Positions 35,942 to 47,918 of a stretch of 64,000 bases of DNA are shown piece after piece (within the stretch, counting starts at the first letter, position 1; every line of letters starts with the position of its first letter). Source of the DNA: Hydractinia symbiolongicarpus (taxonomy: Eukaryota > Cnidaria > Hydrozoa > Anthoathecata > Hydractiniidae). The notes under the pieces were generated by a model, which was given only the letters and a program-made list of their open reading frames with translations, did not search any database and was not told where the DNA came from. The stretch is taken from contig NC_079888.1 of assembly GCF_029227915.1 (NCBI RefSeq), forward strand, positions 930,001 through 994,000, written 5' to 3'. Position numbers and translations under genes: made by a program.

Positions 35942-37435
35942 TATCAGGTCACTGTCCAGAATCAGTTCAACTAAGTCCCACAGTCAATCGGTTCACCGTT
36001 AAAAGCGATACAACTTAGTATTATCGGAACAAAAACACTAATTACATGTTGGTACGAATATGTAACGCAACCGTTGCAACTCAAACGGATTGACACCGTT
36101 AATAAGACAATGAAATGTAGTTTTTGAACTGTCTCTATTTCTTCAACGCGAACTAACAGCTAGGATTGGTCCCACAGTAAAAAATGACTTATTTATCTTA
36201 ATTTTTAAATGAAGCGCTACCACAGCGCCCAGTGTAATTGCTGAGTCCCAGAAATCATGTCAAAATAAGAAGAAAGTCATTCCTTGGAGTCCAATTGGCT
36301 CATTTGTCACATTTATTAGGTCACAGTCCAGAATCAGTTGAACTAAGTCCCACAGTCAATCAGTTCACCGTTAAAAGCGATACAACTTAGTAATATCGGA
36401 ACAAAATCACTAAATACATTTTGGTACGAATATGTGACGCAACCGTTGTAACTCAAACGGATTGCCACCGTTAAAAAGACAATGAAATGTAGTTTTTGAT
36501 ACTGTCTCTATTTCTTCAGCGTAAACTTACGGCTAGGATTGATCCCACAGTAAAAAACGACTTAGTAATCTTAATTTTCAAATGAAGCGCTACCACACCG
36601 GCCAGTGTAATTGCTGAGTTCCAGCAATCCTGTCAAATTAAGAAGAATGTCATTCCTTGGAGTCCAATTGGCTCATTTATCACATTTATCAGGTCACAGT
36701 CCAGAATCAGTTCAACTAAGTCCCACAGTCAATCGGTTCACCGTTAAAAGCGATACAACTTAGTAATATCGGAACAAAATCACTAAATACATGTTGGTAC
36801 GAATATGTGACGCAACCTTTGTAACTCAAACGGATTGACACTGTTAGAAAGTCAATGAAATGTACTTTTTGAAACTGTATCTATTTCTTCAGCGCCAACT
36901 AACGGCTAGGGTTGGTCCCACAGTTAAAAATGACTTATTTATCATAATTTTTAAATGAAGCGCTACCACAGCGCCCAGTGTAACCGCTGAGTTCCAGCAA
37001 TCATGTCAAATTAAGACGATTGTCATTCCTTTGAGACCAAGCGGCTCATTTATCACATTTAACAGGTCACAGTCCGTAATCAATTCAATTAAGTCCCACA
37101 GTCAATCGTTTCACTTTTAAAAGCGATACAACTTAGTAATATCGGAACAAAATCACTAAATACATTTTGGTACGAATATGTGACGCAACCGTTGTAACTC
37201 AAACGGATTGCCACCGTTAAAAAGACAATGAAATGTAGTTTTTGAAACTGTCTCTATTTCTTCAGCGTGAACTAACGGCTAGGATTGGTCCGACAGTAAA
37301 AAATGACTTAGTAATCTTAATTTTCAAATGAAGCGCTACCACACCGCCCAGTGTAATCGCTGAGTTCCAGCAATCCTGTCAAATTAAGAAGAATGTCATT
37401 CCTTGGAGTCCAATTGGCTCATTTATCACATTTAT
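35942..37435 (+). repeat. Four-monomer spacer between B copies 5 and 6 (one monomer lost)
   Basis: Starts at 36131, 36504, 36877 and 37249. Compared with the preceding five-monomer spacer, the TTTAGTGCGAAC monomer is missing. The class III monomer joins its sibling in phase near 37,140, where GCGATACAACTTAGTAATATC is followed by GGAACAAAATC in place of GGAAAAAATCG. This is a clean unequal-exchange deletion of about 372 bp. Confidence 0.9.
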
Positions 37436-38472
37436 TTATTTATTTATTTATTTTTATTTTATTTTATTTATTTTTTTATTTAAAGTTGGATCCAGCATAT
37501 TTACAATGTACTAATTTGCACCAACTATCAAATTTAAATATGTAAATACTAAGTAATAAACTTACAAATAAAATACTAAAATAAATCATCGATTGATCCC
37601 CGAATGAGCAACACAGAGTTTACATAGGCAGTATATTTCAACGTGCCTGATAACAAATTTGAATTTTTTTAGATCTGTCACATTTTTCACACACGCAGGT
37701 TGGTAATTCCAGGCTAGGCTAGGGCGAAATTGAAAAGAATTCTGCCCGATACTGCTTTTAGAGGGTGGAATGACCAGTACAGTACCACTCCTAAGACTGT
37801 AAGCAGTCTCCTTCTTTCGAAAAATATTTCACATTAATTCAGGATTCAATCCTTGAAGACACTTATAAATTTCAGTTACAAGGCTTTTCAGATTTTTATC
37901 ATGGATATGCATCATACTAGATATTTCCAGTATTTCTGTATAGGTTTTCTGCACCAGACCAGTTTTTGCACACAACGCTTTTTTATGGGTTGCCGTAATG
38001 CGATTGTGTGCCTGTTTGCTGCAAAACATCCACACAAGAAGGCAATAATTGAAACAAGGTAAAATAAATGAGTTAAATAATAAATTAATCTGGTCCTGTT
38101 TGAGAAAATTTCGTATCCTCAGGAGTGCTTTTGTCTTTGAGGAAGCACTTTTGCACATCCCTTTTACGTGAGGGTAAAATGAACGTTTTTCATCCAGAGT
38201 AATACGTAGTAACTTAACTTGTTTTGATGGAGCAATAGAAGATGAGCCAATCTGAATGCTGATATTGCCAACATCAGCTCCCAGAATTATCATCTGAAAC
38301 AAGCTTGGATTTGCAACCATACCATTTGAGTTAAACCAGTTTACCACTTTGACTATGTCAGAGTGCAAACTTTCTAGAACAGCAGTAATACTACTCTTAC
38401 AACTAAAAATGGTGTTGCCGTCGGCAAAGTTGCAGATATGACCCTCTAATAACAGGAACAAAGAATCATTAA
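37436..38472 (-). mobile_element. Retroelement fragment B, copy 6 (last), 1,037 bp
   Basis: Same insertion point; five TTTA units. It shares AAAATACT and CACAGAGTT variants (near 37,570-37,620) with copy 3. Confidence 0.92.
37586..38472 (-). pseudogene. LINE RT fragment (element B, copy 6)
   Basis: Same lesions as copy 3, with internal TGA at 37,829-37,831. No further disabling change seen. Confidence 0.87.
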
Positions 38473-41400
38473 TATCAGGTCACTGTCCAGAATCAGTTCA
38501 ACTAAGTCCCACAGTCAATCAGTTCACCGTTAAAAGCGATACAACTTAGTAATATCGGAACAAAATCACTAAATACATTTTGGTACGAATATGTGACGCA
38601 ACCGTTGTAACTCAAACGGATTGCCACAGGTAAAAAGACAATGAAATGTAGTTTTTGATACTGTCTCTATTTCTTCAGCGTAAACTTACGGCTAGGATTG
38701 GTCCCACAGTAAAAAACGACTTAGTAATCTTAATTTTCAAATGAAGCGCTACCACACCGACCAGTGTAATTGCTGAGTTCCAGCAATCCTGTGAAATTAA
38801 GAAGAATGTCATTCCTTGGAGTCCAATTGGCTCATTTATCACATTTATCAGGTCACAGTCCAGAATCAGTTCAACTAAGTCCCACAGTCAATCGGTTCAC
38901 CGTTAAAAGCGATACAACTTAGTAATATCGGAACAAAATCACTAAATACATGTTGGTACGAATATGTGACGCAACCGTTGTAACTCAAACGGATTGACAC
39001 CGTTAGAAAGTCAATGAAATGTAGTTTTTGAAACTGTATCTATTTCTTCAGCGCCAACTAACGGCTAGGGTTGGTCCCACAGTTAAAAATGACTTATTTA
39101 TCATAATTTTTAAATGAAGCGCTACCACAGCGCCCAGTGTAACCGCTGAGTTCCAGCAATCATGTCAAATTAAGACGATTGTCTTTCCTTTGAGACCAAG
39201 CGGCTCATTTATCACATTTAACAGGTCACAGTCCAGAGTCAGTTCAATTAAGTTCCACAGTCAATCGTTTCACTTTTAAAAGCGATACAACTTAGTAATA
39301 GCGGAAGAAATCGCTAAATACATGTTGGTACAGATATGTGACGCAACCGTTGTGACTCAAACGGATTGACACCGTTAGAAAGTCAATGAAATGTAGTTTT
39401 TGAAACTGTCTCTATTTCTTCAGTGCGAACTAACGGCTAGGAATAGTCCCACAGTAAAAAATGACTTATTTATCTTAATTTTTAAATAAAGCGCTACCAC
39501 ACCGCCAAGTGTAATCCCTGAGTTCCAGCAATCACGTCAAATTAAGAAGAATGTCATTCCTTGGAGTCGAATTGGCTCATTTATCATATTTATCATGTCA
39601 CAGTCCAGAATCAGTTCAACTAAGCCCCACAGTCAATCGGTTCACCGTTAAAAGCGATACAACTTAGTAATATTGGAACAAAGGCACTAAATACATGTTG
39701 GTACGAATATGTGACGCAACTGTTGTAACTCAAACGGATTGACACCCTTAAAAAGTCAATGAAATGTAGTTTTTGAAACTGTCTCTATTTCTTCAGTGCG
39801 AACTAACGGCTAGAATTGGTCCCACAGTAAAAAATGACTTATTTATCTTAATTTTTAAATAAAGCGCTTCCACACCGCCCAGTGTAATCGCTGAGTTCCA
39901 TCAATCATGTCAAATTAGGAAGAATGACATTCCTTGGAGTCCAATTGGCTCATTTATCACATTTAACAAGTCACAGTTCAGAATCAGTTCAACTAAGTTC
40001 CACAGTCAATCGGTTCACCGTTAAAAGCGATACAACTTAGTAATATCGGAACAAAATGCTTAAATACATGTTGGTACGAATATGTGACACAACCGTTGTA
40101 ACCTAAACGGATTGACACCGTTAGAAGGTCAATGAAATATAGTTTTTGAAACTGTCTCTATTTCTTCAGCGCGATCTAACGGCTAGGATTGGTCCCACAG
40201 TAAAAAATGAACTATTCATCTTAATTTTTAAATAAAGCGCTACCACACCGCCCAGTGTAATCGCTGAGTTCCAGCAATCATGTCAAATTAAGAAGATTGT
40301 CATTCCTTTGAGACCAAGCGGCTCATTTATCACATTTACCAGGTCACAGTCCAGAGTTAGTTCAATTAAGTCCCACAGTCAATCGTTTTACTTTTAAAAG
40401 CGATACAACTTAGTAATAGCGGGAGAAATCGCTAAATACATATTGGTACGAATATGTGACGCAACTGTTGTAACTCAAACGGATTGACACCCTTAGAAAG
40501 TCAATGAAATGTAGTTTTTGAAACTGTCTCTATTTCTACAGTGCGAACTAGCGGCTAGGATTGGTCCCACAGTAAAAAATGAATTATTTATCTTAATTTT
40601 TAAATAAAGCGCCACCACACCGCCCAGTGTAATCGCTGAGTTCCAGCAATCATGTCAAATTAAGAAGAATGTCATTCCTTGGAGTCCAATTGTCTCATTT
40701 ATCACATTTATCAAGTCACAGTCCAGAATCAGTTCATTTAAGTCCCACAGTGAATCGATTCACCGTTAAAAGCGATACAACTTAGTAATATCGGAACAAA
40801 ATCTTTAAACACATGTTGGTACGAATATGTGACACAACCGTTGTAACCTAAACGGATTGACACCGTTAAGAAGACAATGAAATGTAGTTTTTGATACTGT
40901 CTCTATTTCTTCAGCGTAAACTTACGGCTAGGATTGGTCCCACAGTAAAAAATTACTTATTAATCTTAATTTTTAAATGAAGCGCTACCACAGCGCCCAG
41001 TGTAATTGCTGAGTCCCAGCAATCATGTCGAAATAAGAAGAAAGTCATTCCTTGGAGTCCAATTGGCTCATTTATCACATTTATCAGGTCACAGTCCAGA
41101 ATCAGTTGAACTAAGTCCCACAGTCAATCAGTTCACCGTTAAAAGCGATACAACTTAGTAATATCGGAACAAAATCACTAAATACATTTTGGTACGAATA
41201 TGTGACGCAACCGTTGTAACTCAAACGGATTGCCACCGTTAAAAAGACAATGAAATGTAGTTTTTGAAACTGTCTCTATTTCTTCAGCGTGAACTAACGG
41301 CTAGGATTGGTCCCACAGTAAAAAATGAACTATTCATCTTAATTTTTAAATGAAGCGCTACCACAGGGCCCAGTGTAATCGCTGAGTTCCAGCAATCATG

Positions 41401-42018
41401 TCAAATTAAGAAGAATGTCATTCTTTGGAGTCCAATTGGCTCATTTATCACATTTATCAATCCACAGTCCAGAATCAATTCAACTAAGTCCCACAGTCAA
41501 TTGATTCACCGTTAAAAGCGATGCAACTTAGTAATGTCGGACAAAAAATCACTAAGTACATGTCGGTACGAATATGTGACGCAACCGTTGTACCTCAAAC
41601 GGATTGACACCGCTAGAAAGTCAATGAAATGTAGCTTTTGAAACAGTAACTATTTCTTCAGTGCGAACTAACGGCTAGGATTGGTCCCACAGTAAAAAAT
41701 GACTTATTTATCTTAATTTTTAAATAAAGCGCTACCACACCGCCAAGTGTAATCCCTGAGTTCCAGCAATCACGTCAAATTAAGAAGAATGCCATTCCTT
41801 GGAGTTGAATTGGCTCATTTATCTCATTTATCAAGTCACAGTCCAGAATCAGTTCAACTAAGCCCCACAGTCAATCGGTTCACCGTTAAAAGCGATACAA
41901 CTTAGTAATATCGGAACAAAGGCACTAAATACATGTTGGTACGAATATGTGACGCAACTGTTGTAACTCAAACGGATTGACACCCTTAAAAAGTCAATGA
42001 AATGTAGTTTTTGAAACT
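38473..42018 (+). repeat. Mixed B-free satellite monomers
   Basis: Starts at 38663, 39036, 39408, 39781, 40154, 40526, 40899, 41272 and 41646. Just right of B copy 6, the CAACGCGAAC monomer present beside the other B copies is missing: the sequence passes near 38,520 directly to the CAGTTCACCG state of the next monomer, so one monomer was lost here too. From 39,408 a CAGTGCGAAC subfamily dominates. Blocks recur at 47.9-49.4 kb, for example GAAACAGTAACTATTTC at about 41,642 and 48,661. No gene is seen. Confidence 0.88.
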
Positions 42019-44968
42019 GTCTCTATTTCTTCAGCGCGAACTAACGGCTAGGATTGGTCCCACAGTAAAAAATTACTTATTTATCTTAATTTTTTAATAA
42101 AGCGCTACCACACCGCCCAGTGTAATTGCTGAGTTCCAGCAATCATGTCAAATTAAGAAGATTGTCATTCCTTTGAGACAAAGCGGCTCATTTATCACAT
42201 TTAACAGGTCACAGTCCAGAATCAGTTCAATTAAGTCCCACAGTGAATCGATTCACCGTTAAAAGCGATACAACTTAGTAATATCGGAACAAAATCTTTA
42301 AACACATGTTGGTACGAATATGTGACACAACCGTTGCAACCTAAACGGATTGACACCGTTAAAAAGACAATGAAATGTAGTTTTTGATACTGTCTCTATT
42401 TCTTCAGCGTAAACTTACGGCTAGGATTGGTCCCACAGTAAAAAATTACTTATTAATCTTAATTTTTAAATGAAGCGCTACCACAGCGCCCAGTGTAATT
42501 GCTGAGTCCCAGCAATCATGTCGAAATAAGAAGAAAGTCATTCCTTGGAGTCCAATTGGCTCATTTATCACATTTATCAGGTCACAGTCCAGAATCCGTT
42601 GAACTAAGTCCCACAGTCAATCAGTTCACCGTTAAAAGCGATACAACTTAGTAATATCGGAACAAAATCACTAAATACATTTTGGTACGAATATGTGACG
42701 CAACCGTTGTAACTCAAACGGATTGCCACCGTTAAAAAGACAATGAAATGTAGTTTTTGAAACTGTCTCTATTTCTTCAGCGTGAACTAACGGCTAGGAT
42801 TGGTCCGACAGTAAAAAATGACTTAGTAATCTTAATTTTCAAATTTAGCGCTACCACACCGCCCAGTGTAATCGCTGAGTTCCAGCAATCGTGTCAATTT
42901 AAGAAGAATGTCATTCCTTGGAGTCCAATTGGCTCATTTATCACATTTATCAGGTCACAGTCCAGAATCAGTTCAACTAAGTCCCACAGTCAATCGGTTC
43001 ACCGTTAAAAGCGATACAACTTAGTAATATCGGAACAAAATCACTAAATACATGTTGGTACGAATATGTGACGCAACCGTTGTAACTCAAACGGATTGAC
43101 ACCGTTAAAAAGTCAATGAAATGTAGTTTTTGAAACTGTATCTATTTCTTCAGCGCCAACTAACGGCTAGGGTTGCTCCCACAGTTAAAAATGACTTATT
43201 TATCATAATTTTTAAATGAATTCCAGCAATCATGTCAAATTAAGACGATTGTCATTCCTTTGAGACCAAGCTGCTCATTTATCACATCTAACAGGTCACA
43301 GTCCAGAGTCAGTTCAATTAAGTCCCACAGTCAATCGTTTCACTTTTAAAAGCGATACAACTTAGTAATAGCGGAAGAAATCGCTAAATACATGTTGGTA
43401 CGGATATGTGACGCAACCGTTGTAACTCAAACGGATTGACACCGTTAGAAGGTCAATGAAATGTAGTTTTTGAAACTGTCTCTATTTCTTCAGTGCTAAC
43501 TAACGGCTAGAATTGGTCCCACAGTAAAAAATGACTTATTTATCTTAATTTTTAAATAAAGAGCTTCCACACCGCCCAGTGTAATCGCTGAGTTCCAGCA
43601 ATCATGTCAAATTAAGAAGAATGTCATTCCTCGGAGTCCAATTGGCTCATTTATCACATTTATCAAGTCACAGTCCAGAATCAGTTCAACTAAGTTCCAC
43701 AGTCAATCGGTTCACCGTTAAAAGCGATACAACTTAGTAATATCGGAACAAAATCTTTAAATACATGTTGGTACGAATATGTGAAGCAACCGTTGTAACT
43801 CAAACGGATTGACACCGTTAAAAAGTCAATGAAATGTAGTTTTTGAAACTGTCTCTACTTCTTCAGCGCGAACTAACGGCTAGGATTGGTCCTACAGTAA
43901 AAAATGACTTATTTATCTTATTTTTTAAATAAAGCGCTCCCTCAGCGCCCAGTGTAATTGCTGAGTTCCGGGAATCATGTCGAGTTAAAAAGAATGTTAT
44001 TTCTTGGAGTTCAATTGGCTCATTTGTCACATTTATAAGGTCACAGTCCAGAAACAGTTCAATTAATTCCCACATTCAATCAGTTCACCGTTAAAAGCGA
44101 TACAACTTAGTAATATCGGAACAAAATCACTAAATACATTTTGGTACGAATATGTGACGCAACCGTTGTAACTCAAACGGATTGACACCGTTAGAAAGTC
44201 AATGAAAAGTAGTTTTTGAAACTGTCTCTATTTCTTCAGCGCGAACTAAGGGATAGGATTGGTCCCACAGTAAAAAATGACTTATTAATCTTAATTTTTA
44301 AATAAAGCGCTACCACAGCGCCCAGTGTAATTGCTGAGTCCCAGAAATCATGTCAAAATAAGAAGAAAGTCATTCCTTGGAGTCCAATTGGCTCATTTGT
44401 CACATTTATTAGGTCACAGTCCAGAATCAGTTGAACTAAGTCCCACAGTCAATCAGTTCACCGTTAAATGCGATACAACTTAGTAATATCGGAACAAAAT
44501 CACTAAATACATTTTGGTACGAATATGTGACGCAACCGTTGTAACTCAAACGGATTGACACCGTTAGAAAGTCAATGAAATGTAGTTTTTGAAACTGTAT
44601 CTATTTCTTCAGCGCCAACTAACGCCTAGGGTTGGTCCCACAGTTAAAAATGACTTATTTATCATAATTTTTAAATGAAGCGCTACCACAGCGCCCAGTG
44701 TAACCGCTGAGTTCCAGCAATCATGACAAATTAAGACGATTGTCATTCCTTTGAGACCAAGCGGCTCATTTATCACATTTAACAGGCCACAGTCCAGAGT
44801 CAGTTCAATTAAGTTCCACAGTCAATCGTTTCACTTTTAAAAGCGATACAACTTAGTAATAGCGGAAGAAATCGCTAAATACATGTTGGTACGGATATGT
44901 GACGCAACCGTTGTAACTCAAACGGATTGACACCGTTAGAAAGTCAATGAAATGTAGTTTTTGAAACT
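42019..44968 (+). repeat. 8-monomer HOR, copy 1 (2,950 bp)
   Basis: Monomer starts at 42019, 42392, 42765, 43138, 43478, 43851, 44224 and 44597. The 43138 monomer is only 340 bp because of the internal deletion listed separately. The entire block recurs 2,950 bp downstream with very few differences (for example GACGATTG at 43,243 against GACAATTG at 46,193, and GGGAATC against GGCAATC near 43,970 and 46,920). Confidence 0.94.
43220..43221. other. 32-bp internal deletion in a class III monomer
   Basis: TTTAAATGAA joins directly to TTCCAGCAAT; a full class III monomer (for example near 39,118) has 32 bp between them, from GCGCTACC to CCGCTGAG. The identical deletion is present at 46,170/46,171 and marks the 2,950-bp unit. 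Confidence 0.9.
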
Positions 44969-47918
44969 GTCTCTATTTCTTCAGCGCGAACTAACGGCTA
45001 GGATTGGTCCCACAGTAAAAAATTACTTATTTATCTTAATTTTTTAATAAAGCGCTACCACACCGCCCAGTGTAATTGCTGAGTTCCAGCAATCATGTCA
45101 AATTAAGAAGATTGTCATTCCTTTGAGACAAAGCGGCTCATTTATCACATTTAACAGGTCACAGTCCAGAATCAGTTCAATTAAGTCCCACAGTGAATCG
45201 ATTCACCGTTAAAAGCGATACAACTTAGTAATATCGGAACAAAATCTTTAAACACATGTTGGTACGAATATGTGACACAACCGTTGCAACCTAAACGGAT
45301 TGACACCGTTAAAAAGACAATGAAATGTAGTTTTTGATACTGTCTCTATTTCTTCAGCGTAAACTTACGGCTAGGATTGGTCCCACAGTAAAAAATTACT
45401 TATTAATCTTAATTTTTAAATGAAGCGCTACCACAGCGCCCAGTGTAATTGCTGAGTCCCAGCAATCATGTCGAAATAAGAAGAAAGTCATTCCTTGGAG
45501 TCCAATTGGCTCATTTATCACATTTATCAGGTCACAGTCCAGAATCCGTTGAACTAAGTCCCACAGTCAATCAGTTCACCGTTAAAAGCGATACAACTTA
45601 GTAATATCGGAACAAAATCACTAAATACATTTTGGTACGAATATGTGACGCAACCGTTGTAACTCAAACGGATTGCCACCGTTAAAAAGACAATGAAATG
45701 TAGTTTTTGAAACTGTCTCTATTTCTTCAGCGTGAACTAACGGCTAGGATTGGTCCGACAGTAAAAAATGACTTAGTAATCTTAATTTTCAAATTTAGCG
45801 CTACCACACCGCCCAGTGTAATCGCTGAGTTCCAGCAATCGTGTCAATTTAAGAAGAATGTCATTCCTTGGAGTCCAATTGGCTCATTTATCACATTTAT
45901 CAGGTCACAGTCCAGAATCAGTTCAACTAAGTCCCACAGTCAATCGGTTCACCGTTAAAAGCGATACAACTTAGTAATATCGGAACAAAATCACTAAATA
46001 CATGTTGGTACGAATATGTGACGCAACCGTTGTAACTCAAACGGATTGACACCGTTAAAAAGTCAATGAAATGTAGTTTTTGAAACTGTATCTATTTCTT
46101 CAGCGCCAACTAACGGCTAGGGTTGCTCCCACAGTTAAAAATGACTTATTTATCATAATTTTTAAATGAATTCCAGCAATCATGTCAAATTAAGACAATT
46201 GTCATTCCTTTGAGACCAAGCTGCTCATTTATCACATCTAACAGGTCACAGTCCAGAGTCAGTTCAATTAAGTCCCACAGTCAATCGTTTCACTTTTAAA
46301 AGCGATACAACTTAGTAATAGCGGAAGAAATCGCTAAATACATGTTGGTACGGATATGTGACGCAACCGTTGTAACTCAAACGGATTGACACCGTTAGAA
46401 GGTCAATGAAATGTAGTTTTTGAAACTGTCTCTATTTCTTCAGTGCTAACTAACGGCTAGAATTGGTCCCACAGTAAAAAATGACTTATTTATCTTAATT
46501 TTTAAATAAAGAGCTTCCACACCGCCCAGTGTAATCGCTGAGTTCCAGCAATCATGTCAAATTAAGAAGAATGTCATTCCTCGGAGTCCAATTGGCTCAT
46601 TTATCACATTTATCAAGTCACAGTCCAGAATCAGTTCAACTAAGTTCCACAGTCAATCGGTTCACCGTTAAAAGCGATACAACTTAGTAATATCGGAACA
46701 AAATCTTTAAATACATGTTGGTACGAATATGTGAAGCAACCGTTGTAACTCAAACGGATTGACACCGTTAAAAAGTCAATGAAATGTAGTTTTTGAAACT
46801 GTCTCTACTTCTTCAGCGCGAACTAACGGCTAGGATTGGTCCTACAGTAAAAAATGACTTATTTATCTTATTTTTTAAATAAAGCGCTCCCTCAGCGCCC
46901 AGTGTAATTGCTGAGTTCCGGCAATCATGTCGAGTTAAAAAGAATGTTATTTCTTGGAGTTCAATTGGCTCATTTGTCACATTTATAAGGTCACAGTCCA
47001 GAAACAGTTCAATTAATTCCCACATTCAATCAGTTCACCGTTAAAAGCGATACAACTTAGTAATATCGGAACAAAATCACTAAATACATTTTGGTACGAA
47101 TATGTGACGCAACCGTTGTAACTCAAACGGATTGACACCGTTAGAAAGTCAATGAAAAGTAGTTTTTGAAACTGTCTCTATTTCTTCAGCGCGAACTAAG
47201 GGATAGGATTGGTCCCACAGTAAAAAATGACTTATTAATCTTAATTTTTAAATAAAGCGCTACCACAGCGCCCAGTGTAATTGCTGAGTCCCAGAAATCA
47301 TGTCAAAATAAGAAGAAAGTCATTCCTTGGAGTCCAATTGGCTCATTTGTCACATTTATTAGGTCACAGTCCAGAATCAGTTGAACTAAGTCCCACAGTC
47401 AATCAGTTCACCGTTAAATGCGATACAACTTAGTAATATCGGAACAAAATCACTAAATACATTTTGGTACGAATATGTGACGCAACCGTTGTAACTCAAA
47501 CGGATTGACACCGTTAGAAAGTCAATGAAATGTAGTTTTTGAAACTGTATCTATTTCTTCAGCGCCAACTAACGCCTAGGGTTGGTCCCACAGTTAAAAA
47601 TGACTTATTTATCATAATTTTTAAATGAAGCGCTACCACAGCGCCCAGTGTAACCGCTGAGTTCCAGCAATCATGACAAATTAAGACGATTGTCATTCCT
47701 TTGAGACCAAGCGGCTCATTTATCACATTTAACAGGCCACAGTCCAGAGTCAGTTCAATTAAGTTCCACAGTCAATCGTTTCACTTTTAAAAGCGATACA
47801 ACTTAGTAATAGCGGAAGAAATCGCTAAATACATGTTGGTACGGATATGTGACGCAACCGTTGTAACTCAAACGGATTGACACCGTTAGAAAGTCAATGA
47901 AATGTAGTTTTTGAAACT
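44969..47918 (+). repeat. 8-monomer HOR, copy 2 (2,950 bp)
   Basis: Starts at 44969, 45342, 45715, 46088, 46428, 46801, 47174 and 47547. The match to copy 1 ends near 47,934, where CAGTGCGAAC replaces CAGCGCGAAC. The same 32-bp deletion is present at 46,170/46,171. Confidence 0.94.
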
